Made by a program: the position numbers and the translations under genes | Notes under the pieces: generated by a model | What the model was told of the DNA's origin: nothing | Database searches by the model: none | What the model saw: only the letters and a program-made list of their open reading frames with translations | Source: Zoroaster sp. YZ-2022 | Taxonomy: Eukaryota; Echinodermata; Asteroidea; Forcipulatida; Zoroasteridae | NCBI GenBank assembly: GCA_029582265.1 | Contig: CM055816.1 | Span: 2,691,698-2,755,697, forward strand | DNA length: 64,000 nt | Direction: 5' to 3' | Shown here: positions 10,083 through 20,665 of the stretch, piece by piece | Layout: each line of letters begins with the position of its first letter | How positions within the stretch are numbered: position 1 is the stretch's first letter

Positions 10083-10762
10083 TTGCCGTGCTACCGTACA
10101 TCGGCCACACTTCACACAAGATTCAGCGTATCCTGAGGGAAGCTGACATTAAGGTCTACTACCGGACTCGAAACAAGTTGGAAACGAAGTTACACACCCA
10201 CAAGGATAGACATGATCCCAGCCGTCAAGCTGGGGTTTACCGAATTCCTTGCACTTGTGGGAAAGTGTACATTGGCGAGACCGGCAGAGACCTTACGACC
10301 AGGCTCAAGGAACACAAGGCCCACGGCCGCAGAGGGGAATGTGACAAATCTGCGATCATCAAACACTCCACCGATTTGGACCATATCATTGACTGGCAGA
10401 ATGCAAAGATCATAGCCCCGGAAAAGCACTGGTACACCCGTCGTATCAGAGAGGCTATTGAGATTCATAAACATGACACTGTCCCCCAGGGCATCGGCTA
10501 TTTCATCAGCAACATTTGGCATTCAATCCTACCATCCACCAACACCCACACCCCACTGTCAACTGATACGCCTCAGCGAGCAGGCAACTCACACACAGCA
10601 GGAAACACAGACAACAAGAACAATGCCACGGTGGCAACCAATCACAACACATCACACAACAGTAGCACCAATCGGAACACTTCCCATTCAACACATAATC
10701 CCAGCAAATACTACTTAAGGAGTTGCATCGGCAAACCTCTTCATTCTCCTGAAGAAGATTAG
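10082..10762 (+). CDS. PLE polymerase C-terminus with GIY-YIG endonuclease, right arm
   Basis: An open plus-strand frame runs from the dimer centre to the natural stop (227 codons from the breakpoint). It holds the linker AVLPYIGHTSHKIQRIL, a basic stretch (RTRNKLETKLHTHKDRH), then the nuclease signature GVYRIPC, VYIGETGRDLTTRLKEHK, and the GEC, HSTDLDHIIDW and REAIEIHKH blocks seen in PLE endonucleases. The first motif is GVY where GIY is usual. The tail is Asn/Thr-rich (about 50 residues) and ends SPEED. The domain cuts DNA to prime Penelope reverse transcription. There is no RT core upstream, so this fragment cannot retrotranspose on its own. The frame has no stops, consistent with a recent insertion. 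Confidence 0.8.
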   Translation, partial: VAVLPYIGHTSHKIQRILREADIKVYYRTRNKLETKLHTHKDRHDPSRQAGVYRIPCTCGKVYIGETGRDLTTRLKEHKAHGRRGECDKSAIIKHSTDLDHIIDWQNAKIIAPEKHWYTRRIREAIEIHKHDTVPQGIGYFISNIWHSILPSTNTHTPLSTDTPQRAGNSHTAGNTDNKNNATVATNHNTSHNSSTNRNTSHSTHNPSKYYLRSCIGKPLHSPEED

Positions 10763-10806
10763 AGCAGGCTAATCGAAACGTTGAGAATAACCCGTGAAGT
10801 CCCCAT

Positions 10807-10979
10807 GGTTCTCCCTGAACCATATTAACCCGTGAAGTCCCCATGGTTCTCCCTGAACCATATTTCTCACTTAGCGACAGTAGAGAAAAACGAGTTGCCC
10901 GAAATTGGTTCTCCCTTGAACCTTTCTCACTTAACGAAGGTTGAGATACGAGTTGTACGATACGGTTCTTTTCAGAACC
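10807..10979 (+). repeat. Array of four GGTTC/GAACC hairpins in the PLE 3' UTR (right arm)
   Basis: Stem-loops GGTTCTCCCTGAACC (10,807-10,821 and 10,845-10,859), GGTTCTCCCTTGAACC (10,907-10,922) and GGTTCTTTTCAGAACC (10,964-10,979) recur at 38, 62 and 57 bp. Between them a partly conserved spacer of the form CTCACTTARCGA...GAGATACGAGTT repeats. The first two units are near-identical tandem copies. The mirror set is in the left arm. Confidence 0.8.
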
Positions 10980-11074
10980 TGTACCTCAGCTTCACGTTAG
11001 TTGAGATAAACACATGGTGTTACCGCAAACCGAAACGATATCGATATTCCACCATGCAAAGCCTCAAAACTTAT

Positions 11075-11764
11075 AACAATGTTATCAATAGGTAAATCAA
11101 ACTTGTTGTGTAAGCATTTAACAACAAACAAAATGGCAAGAAAATGAATCCTGTTATTTAACAATGGGAGGCCCAATTGAAAGCAGCGGTCTGTATAGCA
11201 CATTTCCCTGTCAGAGTTAAACAAAGCCCTTCTAGGTAAGCCTAGACAAAAACGAGTAAATCGCCTCTGAACTCTTTCCAATGTGTCCTGCTGGGTAGAT
11301 AAAGCAGGGCACCATACAGGTGCTGCATACTCTAGTAAAGGCCTACTTATAGAACAGTATAATGTAGTAAGAATTTTAGTGTTTCTAGATTTAATTACCC
11401 TCCCCAAGAAACCATTGAGCCGAGTAGCTTTGGAGGCAATACTGTTTATGTGTTGTTTCCAACTTAAATCCCTCAATATGATGAGACCAAGGTACTTATA
11501 GCTGTCAACATTTTGTAGTATTTGAGAACCAATGTTATAAATAGGTTTAGGAGGATTTCTAGAGCGAGTAACAGTCATAAGTTTACATTTCTTTGAGTTC
11601 AGCATCATATGATTCAATTCACACCAAGTGCCTATGTGCTGCAGGTCATTCTGGAGTGCCAACTCGTCATCCCGGTTTCTGATAACCCTATACAGCACAG
11701 TATCATCCGCATACTGTCTCAGATTTGATTGCACACAGAAAGGAAGATCAAAAACAAAAATATT
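11075..11764 (-). mobile_element. CR1-like LINE, copy 2, middle segment (RT C-terminus)
   Basis: Minus-strand continuation of copy 2. The frame at 10,997-11,734 reads QYADDTVLY (RT motif C), YKYLGLIILRDLSWKQHINSI and the thumb/C-terminal part ending near HNKFDL, without a stop; the last residues run into the adjacent PLE. Copy 1 has two breaks in the same stretch, so copy 2 is better preserved here. At 11,764 a solo LTR interrupts the element, and the coding sequence resumes at 13,992. Confidence 0.8.
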
Positions 11765-12303
11765 TGTAACAGGTACGAGCGCGGTTAGCTAACTCGACAC
11801 CAGGACATAATTAATTTTATACAAGGTGACGCTTTGACTTGTATTAAAATGGATAATTTGTTTATTCTTTTCCCGCTACTAGTGAAGGGATACGATTAAC
11901 ACTGTATATAATATAAGTGGGATAGATGTTTTTGATAAAACTACCCCAAATAAAATAATAGTACAATGAAAAATTAAATACAATGAAAATATAACAATGA
12001 AAATACAACAATAAAAATATAATAAAAATAAAATAAATGAAATGGCCTATCTGGTGTCGAAACTCATACGACGGAACGGGAATTGGTGATGGTGGCTGGA
12101 AGACCGAACGTTGGATTGCAGGAAACAGTCCTTGCGGGGAAGGAGGGGCTTGTAGGACTTTAGTTGCAGATGAGGGTTGAAGATGGAGACACTTGAAGCG
12201 AAAACAGCTCCTTATCCTTGATCAGGGGATAGGAGACTGTTTTCGTAAATTATCAATTGATGAACGATGATCTGTCCTGCAGGCTCTTTGTAGATTTGCT
12301 CGG

Positions 12304-12444
12304 CCTAGAGCAGGACAGGGATAAATATATATGTAAGTAGTGATGATGTAGGTCGGGCGCAATCCAAATGAAGTTGTCCGACAGAGGTAAAATGAAAACG
12401 GTGAAGAAAATACACTCTCCTCTGTCGGTGTCCAGTAGCCAAGT
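12304..12444. repeat. 141-bp direct repeat, copy 1, inside the solo LTR
   Basis: It starts CCTAGAGCAGGACAGGG and ends GTCCAGTAGCCAAGT. It matches 13,658-13,798 with one visible difference (AGTAGCC versus AGTGGCC). Sequence after the second copy appears to be the natural continuation of the LTR, which suggests that the DNA between the copies is an insertion or amplified segment. Confidence 0.8.
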
Positions 12445-13657
12445 CATATAAAATATTAACTTAATAAAATAAGAACTAAAAATTATACAATACAAAATAT
12501 ACTACAGCTTAGGCCTAATCTTGAAACAAACAAGTCAATAAAAAGTAACCTTGCTTGCGAAATGTGTGTGGTCCTATAGTCACTTCACACTAGTCAATGA
12601 AGTGGTTACAAGGACATTTCAGCAAGACCAGTGCCTAAGGCAAGATGACCAGTCATGAGTTATAATCAAATTAGTGTTGCAAAACACTACACCAAAAACA
12701 AGTCATGAAACGATTAAAACATGAAAATGGCTTTTACTTTTAAGCCACTAGTTTAACTTGCCAGTGAATTAAAGAATCAAAGTGAATATCAAAAGATTAT
12801 AAAGAAAACAATAATGTAAAATCAAAGAAATGTCAATCATAGCACTAACTAAATATCATCTTGAATAAATGCAGAAATCAATTAAATCAATTAAATCAAA
12901 GAAACTTATAATGCAAGAACCAGTCCTTGCCTTTTATAATACTCAGAAGGAATCAAAAAGTCAGATTTGGAATAAAGCTATTTCTAAATCTTGGAACATT
13001 GAAACCAATAAATCACTCAACCTAGCAAGGCCAGTTGAGGGTGGAAGATGGACCAAATTGCCCAAGGGGATATTTAACTGTACTTAAATAACATATGGTT
13101 CTGGACAAAGCAAGGACAAGTGGCTGTGTATGCAATAACCCAAAAACTGATGTACAATCTTATTGTTCAATGCTTTGACTCCAAAGGGATTATGTGACCA
13201 GAGAAAAACAGTAAAGGCATGGTGATGAAATAATAAAATATACATGTACACTGAAAACATGTGAAAGGGTTTCAGAACATAATGTAAAAGATGAATGTAC
13301 CCATTCTCATGGTATTGGGTAATATAGACATTAAATTAAATCTATTCAAGAAAAATCCAGTTCCAGTGTAGAAGATAATAAGACAAAATGCAATCTGCAT
13401 TTTGCAGGCAATCAAAAGTAAAAAGAGCATGGAAAACGCAAGTCACAATTATTATATCAAACAGAGCTTTAAATATAAACTATTTTTGTTGAACTTAATT
13501 AATATTAAACCCTAAAAGAAACTATAGCATCACAACACAGAAAACGTACAGTGATTGTTTAAAGTCAATGAAAAACGACATCCGGTCTAAACTTTAGATA
13601 AAGAATAGAATCTTAAGCCTAGGAATACAAGTATGATATATAGTAAAATCAAACTCA

Positions 13658-13798
13658 CCTAGAGCAGGACAGGGATAAATATATATGTAAGTAGTGATGA
13701 TGTAGGTCGGGCGCAATCCAAATGAAGTTGTCCGACAGAGGTAAAATGAAAACGGTGAAGAAAATACACTCTCCTCTGTCGGTGTCCAGTGGCCAAGT
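13658..13798. repeat. 141-bp direct repeat, copy 2, inside the solo LTR
   Basis: Second copy of the 12,304-12,444 repeat, offset by 1,354 bp, same orientation and same length. Confidence 0.8.
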
Positions 13799-13991
13799 GC
13801 CAGAAAACTTGCTTTGGTCACTGACCTCTGGCCAGCTCTTCTTCAATGCCCTACGATTGGTTGCAAAGCCTGCTACCAATCACCCACTTACCACTCACCA
13901 GCCCAGCACCCATCCCTAGACTCGCCCTAGTCCTAGTTGGACATAGGTAAACTAGGAAAAAAATGGGGGCCTGCAATTTCATCCCATTACA

Positions 13992-15010
13992 TATTGAATA
14001 ATAAAGGTGCGAGGACTGACCCCTGTGGCACACCAGAATGCACTGCAGCCCAATCAGAAACTGAACCCCTAAATTGAACCCGTTGAGACCTATTGCTGAG
14101 ATAAGACCGAAACCACTCCAGCATTGGACCACAAACGCCATATTTATGCAGTTTTTGCATAAGAACATAGTGACCCACACGGTCGAAGGCTTTAGACCAG
14201 TCTAAAAAGATTGCGTCAATACGCGGAGGTTTTGGTGTGTCCAAAACACCTACCCAAATATCAAAAAGCGAAGTCAGTTGTGTGACACACGAACGTTTCG
14301 GCAAAAAACCATGTTGACAATGTGAGATTATACGCCCTCTATACATGTGATTAACAAGTTGAGTAGAGACTATTCTTTCCAGGATTTTACCAACGACTGA
14401 ACAAAGAGAGATTGGTCTATAGTTCAACATAACATGTGGGTCACCAGTCTTAAACAAAGGGACAACATTAGCTGATTTCCAGTCTGTAGGGACAGATCCA
14501 GTTTCAAGAGATAAATTAAATAATCTGGTAAGAGGTTGGGCTAAACTATCAGCAGCTAATTTGAGAAGCATTGGTGATACATTATCTGGGCCTGCTGATT
14601 TATACATGTTAAGTTCTAAAAGAAGCTTTTTAACTTCAAGCGGGTTAGTCGAAAATCCATTAAAACGGAAATTACCGTCAATTCCATGGTCGCACAAAAT
14701 ATGTCCAGATTCATCCGAGTTATTGGTGAAGTTGCTCTGAAAGAAACTATTAAAATTATGAGCAATACGAATCGGGTCATCTGTAATGCCGTCTTCCGTC
14801 TCGAAACTGGTAATGGTACTTTGACGCCGTTGGCTACCAACAAATGACCAAATGTAAGAAAGATCAAAAGATCTGTCCCATTCCTTGGTATGTGAAAAAG
14901 AGCTCCGTTTGGAGCTAGAATGAGTATGCTCAGGGTTTATTTTTCCACCCGAGTGTGGAAATTGGAAATCAAATATTGAACTGTGTGGGCCAAATAGTTT
15001 AGGCCAGGGG
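13992..15010 (-). mobile_element. CR1-like LINE, copy 2, 5' segment (RT fingers and palm)
   Basis: The minus-strand frame at 13,987-14,697 encodes a nearly full RT N-terminal half: MYKSAGPDNVSPMLLKL, NYRPISLCSVVGKILERIV, HGFLPKRSCVTQL, AIFLDWSKAFDRV (motif A) and GVPQGSVLAPLLF (motif B). Upstream, in another frame break, SFETEDGITDDPIRIAHNF extends the linker to about 15,000. The endonuclease is missing, so the copy is 5'-truncated. Together with 8,524-9,090 and 11,075-11,764 it makes one element split by two later insertions. The mirror starts at about 63,410. Confidence 0.8.
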
Positions 15011-15989
15011 TACCTTATAGTATTGGGGGGGGGGGGGTGTATTATTTCACTTTTTTTTGACTTTTTTATATTCTGCCCCTCTCAAAACATGTACAGGCCT
15101 ATTAGAAACAAGAATAAATCATTAAAATTAAAATTTGATATTTCTAACCCCCCTGTACATGCCCCCTGAAAGTTTTGCTTGAAGGGCGCCCTCTGTTGTC
15201 AGTTTAACGTAAAGGTTCCCTGACTCCATATGCACTGTAGAGACATACATAATGGTGGTTACCAGACTGTGTATGTGATTATGTACCACACATATAATCT
15301 AGAATGGTTACTAATCAGCTGTTCGTTGTTTGTTGACATGGTTGATGGGTTTTAACTCATTTAAGACAATTATATATTTAGGTTAGTAAATGTATATACA
15401 TCATATCATCTAAAAGGATTGTTTGCTGGCAAAGTTGGGCAGTGACAGAAGTTATTACCTGTGACCTTAGTTGGGTAAGTTTGTTTTTAATAATAATATT
15501 ATTCACCATGCACCCACAGGCACAAGTATTACTGCAAGAAATTTCCATGGGAGTTAACTTGGGAACATTGTATTGTATTTGACATGCCTGGGACTTGTTA
15601 TCATCTTAAACATGAAATATTAACCCACTGGTTACTGTCATAGAAATAGTAATTAGTATAGTTTGTACAATCACGATGATAGTAAGTGAAAGAGAATACA
15701 AAGTTGGTAGTTCCCAAATAAATTTAAGGTTTACAACTGTGTAACCCCTGAACCTTTGAAGTTGAATCCTAGCTTAAAATAAAATAATGGGATATGGGAT
15801 TTATTATTTGAATGTTTTTAAGGGATGGTGTGTGGCTGATATTTAAGCACATTTAAAAAATTTTTTTTACAATATTATCTTTCACTTTCTATAATTAAAT
15901 AAATTGTGTAATAATACATTTGATTTGTTATTTCACACATAATTAATTATAAGTGTATTTAAATTTTTTTAAGGTAATAGCTACAGCTA

Positions 15990-16130
15990 CATCTAGTGAT
16001 CAGACTCCTCCACCGAGCTACTTAAGCCCCTCCTGCACCAGCATTCCACATTCTCCTTGAAGATGATCAAAGCATACAGATTGAAAAATGTTGAGTTAAC
16101 CAAAGGTTCTTCTCAGAACCCTTACTACTC
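15990..16130 (+). mobile_element. Degraded Penelope-like 3' end
   Basis: The block CATTCTCCTTGAAGATGATC, then ATTGAAAAATGTTGAG, is laid out like the natural coding end and 3' flank of the PLE at 10,740-10,785 (CATTCTCCTGAAGAAGAT, then CGAAACGTTGAG). It is followed by a hairpin AAGGTTCT/AGAACCCTT (16,105-16,125) like those of the PLE 3' UTR. Only a short stretch is recognisable; it is a different, older PLE lineage. Confidence 0.4.
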
Positions 16131-16394
16131 AAAAGAGATTATTTCAATATGTCATCAGTCATCACAAATCTTACTATATCTAAAGATGATGCTTCATATC
16201 TACATACTAGCAGAACTTGTTCAAGAGCATTAGATCTACTGTATCATTTACAGAAATACATTTTGGCATTATACAATCCAAAATCCCTGCTAAGCCATGA
16301 AATATGTTGTTAATGTTAGTTAGATGTATAAATATATTTTTGTACTATTTTATAAATAGAGAATTGGCTGTTGCAAACTGCTTACCAACCTAAA

Positions 16395-16530
16395 GAACGC
16401 GTAGTATATAAATGCAAAATAATAGTTACTGGCCTTACATCTCAAACCTAGCGGGTTCTTTCTCTGAGAAAGAACTTGCTAGGTTCAAAACATAACAGGC
16501 CAATAACTACTTTTACATTCATACTATTTT
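16395..16530. repeat. Strong imperfect inverted repeat (about 65-bp arms)
   Basis: The centre is GTTCTTTCTC-T-GAGAAAGAAC at about 16,452-16,472, flanked by AACCTAGC and GCTAGGTT and then by further inverted matches out to AGTATATAAATGC and CATTCATACT. It would form a long cruciform or RNA hairpin. The core GTTC/GAAC motif is related to the other GGTTC hairpins in this window. It is conserved in the mirror copy near 61,900-62,030. Confidence 0.7.
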
Positions 16531-17059
16531 ATTAATTAATTCTTTTCTAGAAGAATGTTAAAAGCAAATATAAATTTTATATTATTCCAGGATAAAATAA
16601 GTTTGATACAATAATGAAATAAAATCTTCAGTTGCAATCCATATAAACCCACGGGAACACTGTGTTTTATTCATATAAATGTTACTTTTTAATCAGATTT
16701 TTTGTTTCATAAGGCAATTGAAAGGTTGTCATGGAATAGTATGCTAAAATTTCAACAGGTAAACATGAGAAAGTACTTTAAATTAATTGTTGAAGTGGTG
16801 TTCTCTTCATTGCTTCCCTATCACTGTGTTTCAAACAAAATAGACGGGTGCCCCAACGACGGTATACAGGTAATCTGCACAAGAAGTCAGGATGCCATGC
16901 CGTTTCACAAAAACAAATCTTCAGGGGGCATGTACAGGGGGGTTAACGCTCAAATGATTTTTTGAGTATTTTTTCCTTGTTTCTTATAGGTTGGTACATA
17001 TTTTGAGGGGGGCATCTAAAAAAAAAAATGGTTAATAACCCCCCCCCCCCCCTCACTCA

Positions 17060-20000
17060 TAGGTTTGTTGTTAGAGAAGCGGTGTTGTTTCCTTCCCGGT
17101 TTCGGGAGTGTGGAAAGGGGTGGGTATATACCTCCATGCACATTGCAAACATCAGTACTATATTAGTGTAATTTGTGTTCTGGTGGGACGGTTGTTTTCC
17201 ATAAGTGGTTTTGTATTTGGTCCCGATTTCGGGTGGGGTATTTTGTTCAACATTTGAGTTCAACCAAATAGTTGGATTTATAAAAAGCATTTTTTTATTT
17301 GTTTATTGTAGGATTAGAAGCCAAATCTTACCCCTCCGATCGAGTGCGGAAGTTAGGGGAAGAGTTTGGTGTTTGGTAATGCTTTGATTTGGAACTCCAC
17401 ATAAGTTACGGCGGCTGTGCGATTGCAGTGGTCTTTGTGATACGGATTGGGTTGTTAAGTCGTGGGTGGTATTCGCCATACCGGTTTTTAGACAAAATAG
17501 GATCCTTCTATTTTCTGAAGGGGTGGATTTTTTTAGAATGGAAATAAAGTCCGAAAACCATCATAAAAGTGGATTTTAAAGATAGTTTTCACTTTCTGTA
17601 CCCCCAAAAATTGGTAGAATAATCTTTTAACTATATTTAATAATATTTTGGATTTAGTTTTTACCTCTTTTCCTGATAGAATTATTAACATGTGTATTTC
17701 TCATGAGGGTTTCCTCACTGACCATAGGCTGCTTGAATTTGATATTAGTACTAGCGTTAGAAAAATCAAAAGTGCTCCTCGTTTTGTTTATAACTTTAAG
17801 TGTGCAAATTTTGAGGTTGTCAGATCCGTTCTCTCTAGTACTGATTTTCATACTATTTATGATGCTGATGACGTGAATGTGGCCTGGTCAAATTTTGTTG
17901 ATATATTTCTGAGTGTATTGGATAGATTTGTTCCTAAAATAAAAATTAAGGATCCCATAGCTCCAGATGCAGAAGTCCGACATGCTCAATTTTTTTTTTA
18001 AATCGGCCTGGAGGAAGGCTAAAAAAACTAATTTTGGGTCAACTCTTGTGGACAACCCTAAGAGATTTTGGTCAATTTTTAGGCAAAAAACTAAAACTAA
18101 ATCATTACCCAACACGGTAAAAAATGGTATTGGTCAAACTGCTACTAATGCTAAAGATAAAGCTACTTTGTTTAATAATTATTTTTTACTCCGTTTTGTG
18201 ACCCAACCAAAGGATTATGATTTCTTACCTGATATTCCTGTTTATAAACATGCTGATGAGAGTGAAGTTTTAGACATCCTTAATCATTTAGACATAACTA
18301 AAGCAGTGGGTCCTGATGGGTTATCCCCTCGAGTGTTAAAAGAATGTGCTCAACAGATTATTTCTCCTTTGTATCATATGTTTAACTTGTCTCTTAGAAC
18401 TCAAGTATTACCCAGTGATTGGCTAAGAGCAAATGTTGTTCCAGTTTTTAAAAAATCGGACAAAGATAAAGTTGAAAATTATAGGCCAGTGTCTTTACTC
18501 AGTGTATGTGCTAAGGTTATGGAAAGGGTTGTTTTTAATGCTATTTTTCCAGTTGTTCGGGATGATATATACAACCTCCAACATGGGTTTGTTAAAGGTC
18601 GCTCTACGGTTTCACAACTCTTAACAGTATTACAAGAAGTCAGTTGTGTTTTGGACAGTGCATATGACAAGTTGATATGATTTATCTTGATTTTTCCAAA
18701 GCTTTTGATAGTTTTTTCTCATGAATTAATTCTTCACAAATTACAGTCTTTTGGTATTCATTCGGATTTACTCGCCGTTTAAGTCTTACTTGAATAATCG
18801 TCAACAAAGGGTGGTTGTCGAGGGATGTAACTCTGATTGGCTGTCATGTGTGCCACATGGTTACGTATTGGGTCCGTTATTGTTTCTCATGTATATAAAC
18901 GACATGCCCAGCACTGTCCAAAATTCTACAGTGGCACTGTTTGCTGACGATTCCAAGTGTTTTAATTCCGTTAAGAATATATCTGATTGTAAATTATTAC
19001 AGAAGGATATTGATTCCCTGTATTCTTGGAGTGTTGAGTGGGATTTGCATTTTAATATTTCGAAGTGCCAAATTATTTCCATATCTAGGCGTAAACAATG
19101 AGTACATTTTGATTACAAATTAAACAATATTTCTCTCGAACGGGTTGATTCCGTTTGGGATCTTGGTGTGGATATTTCCTCGGGTTTTGTTTGGAATGAT
19201 CATGTTAATAAAATTGTTGGCAAATGTAATAAGATGATGGGATTGATAAAACGTACTATTGGCTATGAAGCTCCTGTTCGAGTTTCAAAAACGCTTAATT
19301 TTTCTTTGATTAGAAGTAACCTTGAATATTGTAGTTCTGTGTGGAGCAGAACGTCAAAACGCAACATTAGATTAATTGAAGGTGTTCAAAGACGGGCTAC
19401 AAAATTTATCCTGCATTATCCTGAGGAAGACTATATAAGTCACGATTGGATCGTCTTGACATTTTACCGTTGTCTTTTAGAAGCGAAATTGGTGATCTTA
19501 CATATTTTTTTAATTGTAAAAGTACACATTTTGATATTGATCGTTATGTTAGTTTTAATGTAACTCAAGGCCGTCCTATCACAAGACTTTCTTCCGATCC
19601 TTGTTATCTGTTCCTACAGTAGGTATAAAACTGAATCACGTAATTATTTTTATTTTCAGCGGATTGTTCCAATCTGGAATCAACTTCCTTTGGCAGCAAG
19701 ATCTGCCATTTCACTTTCGTCGTTTAAATCTCAAGTGTCTCAGTTTTATAGAACAAATTTTGCTTCCAGTTTTTCGGTAGATAATATTTGTACATGGATG
19801 TCTTTTTGCCATTGCTCTCTCTGTCGGCGTAATTAATTTGTTGCTTAATGTTGTTTTTTCCGTCCAAACTTGCTTCAGCGGCCCTCCAGTGGGCGGGGGG
19901 ATGGAGGGTGTAATGAGGTATATAATGTTTAGTGGGTTTCTTGTGGTAGGATGGCCTTGTAGAGGTGCTGGTAACCTGTTCTATCTTACCACTCACTGGC

Positions 20001-20110
20001 TTTGTTTAACATGAATTTTTGTGTATTTTTCGTTTTTTAGGGTTTGGTTTTATATTTAATTGATGTAATCTGATTGCCAGTGTAAAATGTAATTTAAAAA
20101 AATTAAAAAA
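17060..20110 (+). mobile_element. Second CR1-like LINE family (decayed)
   Basis: Plus-strand LINE with a broken RT. Recognisable parts are: an endonuclease-to-RT linker (17,648-18,001, SHEGFLTDHRLLEFDIS); RT fingers (17,967-18,680) with AVGPDGLSPRVLKECAQQ, NYRPVSLLSVCAKVMERVV and QHGFVKGRSTVSQL; then, after a frameshift at motif A, VPHGYVLGPLLFLMYINDMP and LFADDSKCF (motif C, FADD; 18,751-19,101); and the C-terminal region LEYCSSVWSRTSKRNIRLIE (19,168-19,563). At least four frame breaks exclude function. The 3' end is A-rich near 20,090-20,110. The 5' part from 17,060 to 17,640 is only tentatively included. It is distinct in sequence from the copies at 938 and 8,524. Confidence 0.7.
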
Positions 20111-20665
20111 ATAACTGTCAGTGGTTGCAATTTTTTTTTTAAACCTTTAAAAAGTGGCAGTCGGATACGGCATTCTTTCCCACACTAGTACTATGCTGAT
20201 TTCTGCCATCCCACTATACAATTTATAATCATTTATCAACTGTACATGAGATGCCTGGTTATTGGAGGCATACCGATATCCGCTTCCTTCGGGAAGTTAC
20301 CCAAGTAGCCCACTCTGTGGCCTGCTTATGCCGGGTGGTAGTATACCTTATAGCCACACGACTCCCATCTAGTCATCCAGTTCCCCTGTGGCTATACTGA
20401 GCAGGTGCATCCAAGTCAGAAAGGTCACAGGGAGGTTGCAGTAGGAGTATGTGGTGCTTCATCGGCGGTTCTGTGCAGTCAACTTCTCGGCGACAGTTCC
20501 GGCAACAGACAGTTCTACACAGGCAACACGGCGGTAGTTCTGGCATCTGGCAGTTCTGGTTAGTCAACACGGCGGCAGTTCTGGCAACCAAGCAATGAGC
20601 CATTTCTGCGACCGTCGCAGCTCTGCTGCGCCGTCGAGCAACAGGATGCCTCACCAATCAAGGGG

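Larger units (their letters stand above)
9091..11074. mobile_element. Penelope-like element (PLE), head-to-head 5'-truncated dimer
   Basis: Two 5'-truncated copies of the same Penelope-like element face each other. The left arm (9,091-10,054) is read on the minus strand, the right arm (10,083-11,042) on the plus strand, with a 28-bp spacer. Both arms carry the RT-to-endonuclease linker, the GIY-YIG endonuclease and the 3' UTR pointing outward. The right arm has 32 extra bases at its outer end. One 12-bp target duplication, AACAATGTTATC, brackets the whole unit, so it entered as a single insertion into CR1-like copy 2. PLE insertions with inverted or tandem partial copies are known; this one is unusually symmetrical. 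The arms differ by a few substitutions and a 4-bp insertion in the left arm. Confidence 0.85.
11765..13991. mobile_element. Long solo LTR (2.2 kb) inserted in CR1-like copy 2
   Basis: The insert begins TGTAAC and ends ATTACA, giving TG...CA ends with a five-base inverted terminus. It is flanked by TATT on both sides (11,761-11,764 and 13,992-13,995), a 4-bp target duplication, while copy 1 has the site once. No gag, protease, RT or integrase motifs and no second LTR were seen, so a solo LTR (or a small non-autonomous LTR element) is the best call. It contains a 141-bp direct repeat (12,304-12,444 and 13,658-13,798) around about 1.2 kb of A-rich DNA. The short plus-strand frame at 12,869-13,087 has no domain. 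Confidence 0.65.
15025..17052. mobile_element. 2-kb non-autonomous element with long poly-G-ended inverted repeats
   Basis: The left end is 13 G then a roughly 150-bp repeat containing CCCCTCTCAAAACATGTACA and CCCCCTGTACATGCCCCCTG. The right end carries the imperfect inverse of the same blocks and finishes in 14 C. Identity between ends is moderate (estimated by eye at about 70 per cent). No transposase is visible; the plus-strand frame at 16,702-16,965 has no domain. Inside are a PLE-like 3' remnant (about 15,990-16,130) and a strong central hairpin (16,395-16,530). The superfamily is unknown. Confidence 0.5.

Noticed and set aside
10749..10785. Hammerhead-ribozyme-like core (CTGAAGA, GATTAG/CTAATC stem, GAAAC) at the PLE coding end
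   Set aside because: There is an extra base between the CUGANGA box and stem II, and no valid stem III with a UH cleavage site could be drawn. It coincides with conserved coding sequence (SPEED), so it is likely coincidental; PLEs are, however, known to carry hammerheads elsewhere.
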